From Hydractinia symbiolongicarpus (taxonomy: Eukaryota > Cnidaria > Hydrozoa > Anthoathecata > Hydractiniidae): DNA of 64,000 bases. A model generated the notes under the pieces. The model saw only the letters and a list, made by a program, of their open reading frames with translations. It ran no database searches and was not told where the DNA came from. Positions 54,350-64,000 of the stretch are shown here, piece after piece. How positions within the stretch are numbered: the stretch's first letter is position 1; each line of letters opens with the position of its first letter. The stretch is taken from assembly GCF_029227915.1 (NCBI RefSeq), contig NC_079878.1, forward strand, positions 9,300,001-9,364,000, written 5' to 3'. The translations under genes were made by a program, and so were the position numbers.

Positions 54350-54938
54350 TCTATATAATAATACGCCAGCTGTCTGTGAATTTTGCAAAGTGGATAAAAT
54401 TTCTTTGATAAAGTCTATAAAACATCGCGTATAAATTTGTTCTGTAAATTAGCAAACTTTGACGTTAGAGCAATATTGACCTAGCACCTAGGACCAATTT
54501 GGGTAATTTTCCAAAACCTGGTTCCCCAATCCGTTTCGGAATGGACGGGTTGATGACGTCATCAAAAAACCTTTAAACCCCAATATCTCTGCAACCGTTT
54601 GTCAAAAGTACATGATCCTATACATGTTCTTGATCATCGTTTCAAGGTCTATACGATAAGGGTAACAGGGATATAAATTTCTGAAATTTTTTTTTGCGTT
54701 TTAACGGGCCATTGCTGACGTCAGCAAAATTTTTAAACCCTTTTATGTCCTTTGTCGTTCGTAGAAAAGATATGATCCTATATATCATTTTGATCAGCGT
54801 TTCAACCTCTACACGTTACAGGCAACAAATAAACTAAATTTCGCCAAATTTTTTTTGGATTTGCAATGCTGACGTCAGCAAACCAACTTTTTCATTGTCC
54901 TATTGCCTAAGTGGATTTTTCCACGGGTCTTTATCGAC
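54350..54938 (+). mobile_element. Non-autonomous Helitron, long subfamily, 3' end worn
   Basis: TCTATATAATAATACGCCAG start after A. Internal GGACCAATTTGGGTAATTTT block and TGACGTCA at 54554-54561. The 3' hairpin GTGGATTTTTCCAC is present at about 54911-54924, but the CTAG is lost (TTATCGACGACACTAC). Confidence 0.85.
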
Positions 54939-56416
54939 GACACTACTTATTACAAAGCTTGAGAAAAACCAGAAGGACAACAAATACAAAAGGAGAGATC
55001 TCACTGAAGTCTTCTTGTTCTCTATGCTTTATTATACTATACCTTAGTGATTAACAAAATTCCATCCTATCTTTTTACGATGCACGCAACCGCTTTCGTC
55101 ACGTCGGTTGTAATAATTCCTCTTCAAGCGTCTTCCTCAGAAGCACGAAACCGCTCTTGCGGTGCACGTAACACGATAGCCATCAACCGATATTTCAGAG
55201 GGTAAGTGTGGTATTTAGTTAGTTTTTTTAGCTGTTGGCATTGTCTATGGATCTCTATTAGTCGGCGTTGTCTTGTCTTTTAATGTTTGCCAGCATATTT
55301 TGGATTAAGTTTTATTTGCAGATGATTTCGTGATCGTTATTGAAATTTTTGTTGTTTTGCAAGTTGCGTTGATTAATTCTAATACGCAGATTGATGAATT
55401 AACGTTGTTGACATTTTTTTGTTCATTAATTTTTAATTTGTGGATTTGTAAGTTTGTGTTCGTTGTTGACATTATTGTTGCCTTGTTACAAGAGAGCCAC
55501 CTAAATTTTTTTTTGATTTCACGTCAAATTTTTACCAAGTGCCTAGAGTAAATAACTTTTTGGTTCAAAAACAGGAGCCTGTTTATTCTGCAAATAAATT
55601 TAACTGAAGATCTTAGGAACACAGAAAAAAAGGTTAACATGGTCAAGATCAATCCATTTTCGAAACCACAGCCGAAAACCAATTGTTGCTGGCATCAAAT
55701 ATTGTTTATACAAAAGAGGCTCACAATGTTATGGCGAACGAATGTGGGAGACAATAGAAATGTCTGTATCTTTATCTCTACAGTTTTTCACAAAAATCTC
55801 ACCTTGATTATGTAAAATCTACCAAAATTATATTTAATTAAATTTTGAGCAGAACGATGCTGATATATTCCTCGTGTTAAGTCTGCAAGCTTGTTATTCC
55901 CTCATGCAAGATGGTGTAAAGGATATGCAGGAACTGCAATCAAGTAATTAGGGACTGCATCGTTACTAATTAACAAATGTATATCCTCGTTCCCAGGGTT
56001 TGTTGTCTATGTCAAAACCGCTAGCGCTTACTTGCCGAAAAGGCAAAAGCCCCTGGGGACGAGGATGCAAGTCGTAGGAAGCCTGAGACATTGTATCAAA
56101 TGGCTTTGACTGTCATCATTGCTGTAACAAACATCTTGTTTGTTTAGAGAGTAAAATTACTTGGGGACAATAATAATCCTGCAAATATTTTGCCAGATAT
56201 TTAACCAATGTATTATGTCAAATTTTAGTTCAAACTTTATTTTCTTTTTTTCCATATGATTCTAAAAATGTTTCAGACCACTATTGATGACATCACAAAC
56301 ATTTTTTACTGTTTTTGAAACTGTACATTGATATATACGAAAATATATTACCAGTCATCCAGAGGAAACCATTATCTTTAAGATTGTTAAAGTATAGTTA
56401 GCTTTTTTCTGTTTAA
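54939..56416. other. Intergenic with one palindromic MITE
   Basis: 55984-56066 is a CAACCTCG-type palindromic MITE (ATCCTCGTTCCCAGGGTTTG ... CCCCTGGGGACGAGGAT); its target duplication is not evident. The open stretch 55330-55551 is hydrophobic but unsupported. Confidence 0.55.
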
Positions 56417-57156
56417 CCCTATTCGGTCCGGGGGGGGGGGATTCCGCCCCCCCCTGAAGGTTTTTTTTAATAACTCCTGATTGCTTTCCTATATAGCTAT
56501 GATACTTACTGAGTTCCAACATTTATCTATTAGACACCTGCATGCTAAATTTTTAGTTCCCATACCTTTCAGAGGCTTTGATATTGGCCATTACTCGAAC
56601 AACCCCTAAAATCTCTATGAAATCCTTATAATGGGAAAAATATAATAACTCCTGTTAGGATTATCCTTAGAACTTGAAACTTGCAACACAACTTTGTTTC
56701 ATCAAGAAGAATCACTTTGAATAATTTTGACACGTGACTAATCCGATTTCCCGATTTTATCGGATTTTACCCGAAAATCGAAAAAAAACGGATTTTCGGG
56801 AAATTTTTGACAATTTTTTTTCCGATCCATGTAAAAACCAGAAGATATGTTAAAAAAAATTTATTTAGCTTTCAAAAACTTCAAACAGAATGTAAAAATT
56901 CACTCTAGAACAAAAGTAATTATATTTTAAGCAGATAGTTGCATTTTTAACAATTTTCAAGTTTCTGATGACGTCACAGAAATTGTGCTGTAGCAAGCAA
57001 AAGTTTATTGCTGCCATTTTGTTCCTTTTATGACGTACTATAAGTGTGCCAAGTTTGATTCAATTTGAACAATCCTATAAAAAGTTATTGAGGGGCCGCC
57101 CCCCCCCCCCCCCCCCCCCGGTCATAGTATGTTCGAAAAACCCGAACCGAATAGGG
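56417..57156. mobile_element. piggyBac-like MITE with TTAA ends (740 bp)
   Basis: Flanked by TTAA at 56413-56416 and 57157-57160. Termini CCCTATTCGGTCCGGGG and the complement of CCCGAACCGAATAGGG, inverted over 16 bp with one difference. Starting in CCC next to TTAA is typical of piggyBac-type elements. Near the left end is a run of about 12 G, and near the right end a run of about 22 C, both just inside the terminal repeats. No transposase frame. Confidence 0.85.
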
Positions 57157-57160
57157 TTAA

Positions 57161-60100
57161 TGATAATTTGAACAGTTTGGTTTTTCTATCATTAATAACT
57201 AGTGCTAGCACTCAATAGCAAGTTCTAAAAAACATTTTTGATTCGGTAAGAAAGTTTCTTTTTTTTCAGCCGGTATCTGGCACACCGATTTACATTATGT
57301 TTTATAACCAATCATCCCTTCTACTCTGCTCTATCCAATAGCAAGCGCTTTAGCTTCTATAAAAGAAACTTTCGCCTAAAAGTTTGAACTGCACCCTCAT
57401 CCCCAGGTTTTTTTGTCTTTTTGATATATCAAAAAACCCTGGGAACGAGGGTGTGAACTGCACTATTTAAAACGTTCTTTTTCGATTAAAAAAATTTTAA
57501 CCCGACGAAAATGCCAGCGCTAAAAATATTTTATAAATCTTGAGGCGTTTTTAATCCGTGCTAGAAATTGATGGTAACCCTAGACCTGTTGCGTATTAAG
57601 ATCATTAAGAAGCACCCAGATAATATGAGTAACACATTTAGAAACAGAATATATCTTCGTTCCAAAATCTATACCGTGCAACTCCAATATTGCTATGTTC
57701 AGGATACAACAGAACCAAAGCTTGCAAATATCACCAAAAAAGCAACTGAGTCATCACTTAAAATTTATATAAACCCATATAACCCTTAATTTTTATTCCT
57801 AGAAAAGATAACACTATCTATTTCAAAGCACGTCTTTATAACCAATCCAGACACGTGATGTGATGCTGTTACTGACGCAAAATGTTTTGATGTTTTACGA
57901 AATTTCCCTGGTGTCAATGATACTTCTCAAGGTCACAAAATGTTGTAATTTTATATTACGATTTTGCTGAAACGCGATGGAACGATTTTATCGGGGCGTG
58001 TATTTTAAAATTTATTGTTTTGTAGAGAAAGTGAACTCTCGATAGTACAAGCCCACAACACAATATGACGAATATCTCGATTTCACTAATTTTTTGTCTC
58101 TTCAGAATTCATTAAAAAGTTTCTGCCCGTAACAGTTCTGCGTTATTTACAGTCACCTACAACCTCTATCCTAGGACATGTTGTCTCTTTTCGCATATCG
58201 ACAAACCTATCAATAAGCGCAGCGCCGATAAGATACGCAAAGCCCTGGGGACAAGGTTGTGGCTATCTAGTGCCAAGAATCCGTCAACGTTCCGCATATG
58301 ACAGCTCTCAATGTAAATAGTTAACAGGCTCTGGAAACACATATTAAGTAGTTAAAAAGGGGATCATAAAAAAGTACGGATTGAGATACGAGATAGAGTG
58401 GAAGCAACGAAAGAAAATATTTATGCTAACATTTTTGTGGATTTTTTCAGTATGTTTTAAATTTTGTTACTAACCATCACAAAAGTTACATTAAATTTTA
58501 TTTTTAGGGTGCTTCAGCCTCCAGTCTAGTCATTTTTTGGCCAAATTTAACTTATTTGTCCTTAAAATTTTCACGTAAACAATGTTTAAAATGCTCGTGG
58601 TTATGGCACATGCGCAGTTCATACAACCCAGATATGAAATCCCCATGTAAACACAGCAAAATACAATTGTGATTCGGCATCTTATTCTGCAACCATGTAA
58701 AGGTTACCTATCCTAAATTGTTTTTCCATTTTTTTCCTGGTTCACAATTGAAATGTTCTACAAAACAGTAAAGTTGTGTGAAATTATTATAGGGAATGTT
58801 CTTACAACTTTAAATTTCCCTTACGAACTCAACAACAAGAAAAGGGACTTTCCCCACAAAAAAACGGGTTAATCTACCCGGTTTTTTTTAAAAATGGTAT
58901 AGCATTTTTAACTACGAGGTAAAATGCTAATGTAACAATAGGAATAAAATTTTAACAATAGAAAAAAATTTAAAATAATTCTAAAGGCATAGACCGTGTT
59001 ATTCAAAATAGGACGGCGAAAGCTTGCTACTGAGAATGAAAATATATGTTTTGAATTTGTCGTAGATTTTGTCGTTTTCTTAATAATTTTTTTGTCTATT
59101 TTTGGTTTGCTTTTTTAATGCGTTAAAAAACCCAAATGGGTTAAGAATTAGGATACAAACCTTGAATATTGTCAGCCCAATTTTTTTCAGTTGAAATTAT
59201 TATGCAAAAGGGTGTTTCTAAAAATTTCAATATTTACCAACGAAAATCTTTTTACCGACTTGTTTATGTCAATTTTTTTACTGATAAGGTAAAACTAAAA
59301 AAAAATCTTCGCTTTATTAAAAGTTTTTTATAATTTATGACTTGTAGCTGTAGTTTTTCTATAATAACAAATTTTTGGCAGGTTTGAAAACAACGATTTT
59401 TCCGAAAAACAATTTTTCCCTGTTTTAGGGTTTTTATGATCTATATAATTCTAGGAAATAGAAATGTGGAAACACCCAAAATTATATTTATAGTTGTGTT
59501 TATCCAACATAACTTTTATTTCTACAATACATCTCAAGCAAGAAGTTATTGAAAGTCTATGATGCTTCTAGTGAAGCAATTTTTTAGGTATAATATATAG
59601 CGAGTTATTTTTAATAGTTTTGCTGTCATTGAAAAGAACTTCGTTTGGCTGTTTGGCGTTTTTAATGTTGACAACTAGTTAAAAATGGTAAAATAAGAAA
59701 TGCTCTAACAATCTTCGGTTTAATATGTGATAACAGGCATGGATTTATAGGGGTAGATAAGTCATATGTTTTATTGCGCTGAATTGCACTATCTGTCTGA
59801 TCTGTTTTAAAGAACGAGCATCCTCCATTATCTTGACCTGAGCGTCAGCGTCACTAAATCTACTGAAATCTTTTTTGACTCACCTTTGAACGTGTTTTTG
59901 CATGAAACACTTACAAAATAATCTTAAAATACTAATGTTTCGAACGCCCCTGCTCTCAGATCATCAAAATATGAGTATAGATTGCGGTCTTTGGGAAATT
60001 CCCATAACACCAGGGAAAACAGGCACCAACTGAGCTAATCGCAGGTTGATAAGTTGAAACTACATTATATTGTTTAAAACGAGACGTGTTTGGAATGTTC

Positions 60101-60631
60101 TGCACATAGTATACAGTTTTATTTTTAAGATGACAGAACAGTTCTCTGCGTCCTGTCCAGAAAAAAAACTTTCGTGCAAGTAAGCTGCCTCGTAAAAAAC
60201 ATTTTTCTGGGCAATTTAATAATTTGTGCCATACGTTAATTTATAGTTAATATTAATCACGGCTGATCAACAAGCGTGTGGTAAAACGTTCAACACGACG
60301 AAAGTTAGTTTGAACTGCAAAATCTTTGTACTACGTGAAATCTTGTGGTTGCAGGCCCAAGAAAACATAAAGAAGAAGAAAAGCAATATTCCTTGAGGTA
60401 TAGCTTAATATACATTTATTATAATTATTATAACCTGTAGAATTTGAACTACCATTTTGAACTAGCCATTGGTAGTCGGCTGGTCTTACACAAAAAAAAA
60501 ACAAACTAAAAACATCCAGGAGTATGGCAGTGGAATATATTTATCCCAAAGATTGTGTAAACATAGCTAGTAGTAGTAGTATTTATTTTGTGAGATAACT
60601 GTATCTTTTACATTAACAGTTCAGGAGATGA
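57161..60631. other. Intergenic with two palindromic MITEs, no supported gene
   Basis: 57394-57453: a CACCCTCATCCCCAGG ... CCTGGGAACGAGGGTG palindrome flanked by TGAACTG-type repeats. 58160-58259: CAACCTCTATCCTAGG ... CCCTGGGGACAAGGTTG. The rest, including 57568-57789, has no recognised gene. Confidence 0.55.
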
Positions 60632-61739
60632 TGTTCTGCCCAATCTTGGAACGCTCTTGGCCAGTCTTAAGATGGGGATCTTAGGGGCCTTAGAAAAATT
60701 TTTTTGGGCTCCGCTAGCGGGATATCGCCGCTAAGGCAGGGAGGGGGTCTAAAGTTTTTAAAAAAATGCGCTAAGGATTGAGAAATTTCATAAATTTGTT
60801 TGTGGCCTGAAAATTCTTCGTCGTTCATGAGCATAATTCCTCTTGTCATCAATTCCGATAACTTTTATCTACAAAACACGCCCCTGAGCCTTCCAAGATT
60901 TATCCAAATGTGTGTATTTCACAGACGGAAATCCACTAAAAGAGGGGGGAGGGGGTCCGAATCTTAGCGGCGATATCCCGCTAACAGGGCCCGAAAAAAA
61001 TTTTCAAAGGCCCCTTATGACTGGCCAGGCCAATCTTCCGACATTGACAAATGGGTGGTCAGTCTTAAGACTGGCCTGCCCAATCTACGCACGTACATGA
61101 CCAATCTTAGAACAATTGTGGAAGACAAACAGAACAATAAAATTTTTAGAATTTACCTCTTAATAGGAACTTTAAATTGAAACTTTTCTTGGAAAATCAA
61201 AAGCCAAAAATTTATATATACCATGTATTTTATGTATAAAACATTGAAACTACTCAACCATATTATAGCTAGCTTGCTAAACATCTCATCCAATGAAATA
61301 ACAGCTAGCTAACTAATAATATGGTTGAATATGATTTTTCTGATACTTCATAAATATAAACATTTTATTTTTAAAATTTAGCCACTGCTACAAGCTGTAT
61401 ATAAATGCTAAATGTATAACACGTGCTCTACCAGCTACCTACCTAGCTAGCTAGCTACGATTTTCACTCTACTGTGTTCAAAAACGGGTCGGGTTAATTC
61501 AACAGTACCCAAAATATGATGTTTTAATGTGCCTGAGAATGTTTGTTGGGAGTCACAAAAAACAGAGCTTGTGTGGTACATCCCTTTCTTAAAATCTAAA
61601 AGGCGCCAAAGACGGGCCTAACATGGTCTTTTGCCCAATCTTGTGACGCCCTGCCCAGTCTTAAGACTGGCCGGCCAGTCTTAAGACTGGGCAATTTTAT
61701 GTTCAAAGATTGGGCAGCGTCCTAAGATTGGGCAGAACA
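60632..61739. mobile_element. Inverted-repeat element with nested palindromes (about 1.1 kb)
   Basis: Termini TGTTCTGCCCAATCTTGGAA and the complement of TTCTGCCCAATCTTAGGACG (ending 61739) are inverted. Subterminal GCCCAGTCTTAAGACTGGCC palindromes recur at about 61073, 61651 and 61669. Inside, GGGATATCGCCGCTAAGG (about 60719-60737) is inverted at about 60964-60985. Open stretches on the two strands (60667-60852, 60912-61100) are mirror images of this inverted repeat and not genes. Target duplication not resolved. Confidence 0.6.
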
Positions 61740-62074
61740 ATGACACTAAAAGGGAAACGGTTTCCAATGTTTTTAGGGAGATTCCCATGTCATATAGGAA
61801 AATGGTTTCCCAGAAACTGTTTCCTAAACTAATTTTTTTTATTCTAATTTGGGTTTCCCTTTTTGGAAACCGTTACCCATTCTCAGAACTATTTTACGGA
61901 ATTGCGGAAAGAGGCTATGATAATTTTTTTTCCTTCAGTGAAAATTTGTGGGAAAATATTTCCTTTCTATTGGTTAAAAATTTGTAGTGCGCTTTTTAAC
62001 CAGCTCGTGCACAGACTCCTTTTTCTTTTGTGTCAAACAGTTAATATTTTAAAGTGAACCTATAAGTTCAAGAA
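61740..62074. other. Intergenic, no supported gene
   Basis: Short open stretches with repeated GGTTTCC motifs; nothing recognised. Confidence 0.35.
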
Positions 62075-62311
62075 CCGTTAAATAAATAATAATAATAATA
62101 ATAAATATTTAAAGTGGCTAGCCCAGAAAATCACAAAAACCTATAGTTAGTGGATTGTTTCCACTGGGGGCCACTAGAACAAAAAAGAAACAAAAAATGA
62201 TAAACCTTAGACTGCCTCAGCTCAATCAAACATAGTAACATTTATAATCTGTGAAAATTGAAAAGAAAAAGAATAAAAAACAAAAATTAAAAAATTAAAA
62301 AGTGATCTCCA
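62075..62311 (-). mobile_element. LINE 3' UTR and (ATT)n tail
   Basis: From the RT stop the minus strand runs 200 bp to a microsatellite tail complementary to 62082-62105 (AATAATAATAATAATAA). A simple-repeat tail instead of poly-A is common in CR1/L2-like LINEs. It marks the 3' terminus of the element. Confidence 0.75.
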
Positions 62312-64000
62312 TTAGAATTTGCCAAATACATTAGAGATGAAAGTCTTAAACGAAAGCAGACTTCCATCACAGGTCACTTGGTCTGGAAGATTATTCCACA
62401 CTTTTGCAGCTCTAAATGGGAAGGCTTTTTTGCCAAATTCCGTGTTGACCAAGGGAAGTGTGAACCTGTTTTTTGAAGCTCCTCTTGTTTGATGATTATG
62501 ACAGTTTTTTGTCAAAAGGAATTTTGAGCGCATGTAATCAGGAGCAATGTGATTCATGGCTTTGAAAACTAATATGGCATCGTTTTTGATGAGTAAATTA
62601 TTCATTGAATATTCCCTCTCTTTCCCAAGAAAGGTACGGACACATTTTAATCGTTTTTCTAGTTTTCCCAATCTACCTTGGGTGGCACAAGCCCATGCCG
62701 AGGAGCAGTAGTTGAAATATGGCATGACAAGTGCATTAATTAAAAGGTTTTTTGTGTGAGGTGTTAAACAGGATGCAATGGTTCTAATTTTAGAATATTT
62801 AATTAGTATTTTTCTATTTATGTCATTAATGTGCTTTTCCCATTGCATTTTTTGATCAAATGTTACCCCAAGATATTTAACTTTTTCGCTCCTCTTCAAA
62901 GGAATACCCATATAGTTGATAGTTTTGTTCTCAACTTTTTTTAACTGGCTGTGGTTGCCGAAAAAGATTGTTTCAGTTTTGTCCGTATTAATAGTCAGTT
63001 TGTTATTATTCAGCCAGAGGTCGACTTGCGAAAGTTCTAACTCGACCTGGGAGACAAGGGTATCCAAGTTTTTATGAGACGAAATAATTATTGTATCATC
63101 CGCATATAGATGGTGGTAGTTTGAATTGATGACAGATTTTAAGTCATCAATATACAAAAGAAAGAGCAGGGGCCCCAACACAGATCCCTGCGGCACCCCA
63201 GAAGCGTCTTCATGAAGCAGATCTGATCCTGTGTCGTTTACAAGAGTCAGCTGCATTCGGTCCGTTAAGTAGGACTCGAACCAGTCAAAGGCAGCATCTC
63301 TGATGCCAAAACACCATAGTTTTTTTAACAAAATTTTATGATCAACAGTGTCAAAAGCTTTTTTAAGGTCAATGAGCACAGCACAAACAAAGTTATGTTG
63401 GTCGAGCTCAGTAAGAATAAAATCAGAGACATCGACTACTGCAGTTTCTGTGGAAAAGAGTTTTCGAAATCCGGACTGTCTGTCATTCAGGAAGTTGTGC
63501 TCAGAAATAAAATGAGACATTTGCTCATGCACTAACTTTTCAAAAATTTTCATAGGAATTGGCAAAATGGAGATAGGCCGATAATTAGTAGGATCTGTTT
63601 TATTGCCACTTTTAAAAATAGGCGAGACCCTTTTAGTCTTCCAACATTTAGGTACATAACCAGTAAATAAAGATTTGTTGAAAAGACTTGATAAATAAAT
63701 ACTTAAAACTGACGAACCTGCTTTTAGCAGTCGTGAACCAATTCCGTCCAAGCCTGTAGCTTTATTAAGTTTTAGTGATCTAATTATTTTTTCGACACTT
63801 TTGGTCTCAATACGAGCCCACCGAAAATCGTGTCCGCTAACAGGTGGATTAACATTAGTAGTGTCAGAAGAAAATTTAGAGGCTAGTTTGGCACCAACAC
63901 TGACAAAAAATGAATTGAATGTGTTGGAAATTTCTTTTGGGTGAGAAGTTTCTGTACCATCGTTTTGGACTACTCGTTTTATCGAGGTAGTATTGCCTGA
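62312..64000 (-). CDS. LINE (Jockey/CR1-like) reverse transcriptase, open to the window edge
   Basis: The frame is open without a stop from 64000 to 62312 (562 codons plus stop) and truncated only by the window. From the edge: EISNTFNSFFVSVGAKLA (linker after the endonuclease), LKLNKATGLDGIGSRLLKAG, SPIFKSGNKTDPTNYRPISI (RT fingers), FVCAVLIDLKKAFDTVDHKI (first catalytic Asp), SGVPQGSVLGPLLFLLYI, HLYADDTIII (the ADD catalytic pair), LNNNKLTINTDKTE, VKYLGVTFD, and the C-terminal KVWNNLPDQV. All RT motifs are intact, so this is a young copy. It copies its own RNA by target-primed reverse transcription, as known for the class. The endonuclease lies beyond the right edge. Confidence 0.93.
   Translation of the reverse strand, partial: SGNTTSIKRVVQNDGTETSHPKEISNTFNSFFVSVGAKLASKFSSDTTNVNPPVSGHDFRWARIETKSVEKIIRSLKLNKATGLDGIGSRLLKAGSSVLSIYLSSLFNKSLFTGYVPKCWKTKRVSPIFKSGNKTDPTNYRPISILPIPMKIFEKLVHEQMSHFISEHNFLNDRQSGFRKLFSTETAVVDVSDFILTELDQHNFVCAVLIDLKKAFDTVDHKILLKKLWCFGIRDAAFDWFESYLTDRMQLTLVNDTGSDLLHEDASGVPQGSVLGPLLFLLYIDDLKSVINSNYHHLYADDTIIISSHKNLDTLVSQVELELSQVDLWLNNNKLTINTDKTETIFFGNHSQLKKVENKTINYMGIPLKRSEKVKYLGVTFDQKMQWEKHINDINRKILIKYSKIRTIASCLTPHTKNLLINALVMPYFNYCSSAWACATQGRLGKLEKRLKCVRTFLGKEREYSMNNLLIKNDAILVFKAMNHIAPDYMRSKFLLTKNCHNHQTRGASKNRFTLPLVNTEFGKKAFPFRAAKVWNNLPDQVTCDGSLLSFKTFISNVFGKF

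Noticed and set aside
60667-61100. Two open frames with similar GGDIPLxxPxKxF peptides on opposite strands
   Set aside because: They are the two arms of an inverted repeat in a mobile element, so the peptide similarity is a consequence of DNA symmetry.

Overview
The window is AT-rich eukaryotic DNA, with introns bounded by GT-AG, tRNA-derived SINEs, LINEs, a Penelope-like element, Helitrons and many small inverted-repeat elements. An NXPE-type protein, a THAP protein, an RBR E3 ligase and a secreted PAN-domain protein point to an animal. The mix would fit a cnidarian (hydrozoan-like) genome, but that is inference from gene content and style, not proof.

Host genes. On the minus strand there is an intact single-exon NXPE/PC-esterase gene (1861-3231) and a three-exon gene for a secreted PAN-domain protein (22905-25223), whose model I built from splice sites and which closes in phase. 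On the plus strand there is a two-exon THAP-domain gene (26106-26643) and an RBR-type E3 ubiquitin ligase (36404-40308), where two candidate upstream exons join in phase to the large RING-IBR-RING exon.

A family I do not recognise. Five intact single-exon genes, all on the minus strand (12172-12630, 30185-30601, 46581-47042, 49967-50410, 51263-51721), plus one broken copy (18121-18460), encode proteins of about 138-153 residues. They share an N-terminal hydrophobic/Cys patch, a charged low-complexity middle, an RSNTVP motif, an RKISxSEKxAYxQL motif exactly 15 residues further on, and a basic C-terminal tail. Several copies have a GTTGCTAAG or GTTACCAAGCAAC-type motif about 100-160 bp upstream of the ATG, resembling an RFX X-box. 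This is the best candidate for an undescribed system.

Mobile DNA. Non-autonomous Helitrons (5' TC, 3' hairpin plus CTAG, inserted between A and T) occur singly, in head-to-tail tandems and nested. One triple tandem interrupts a decayed LINE reverse transcriptase. Other elements are a LINE running off the right edge (62075-64000), LINE fragments (21194-21905 and 33215-35990), a decayed Penelope-like element (6310-7600, minus), three tRNA-derived SINEs, a piggyBac-like MITE with TTAA ends, a TTA-flanked MITE, a family of palindromic MITEs with CAACCTCG ends, and a 376-bp foldback insertion with an 11-bp target duplication and an identifiable empty site. An 18-bp minisatellite (44380-45015) is open in several frames on both strands. 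The remaining long stretches show no gene that I can support.
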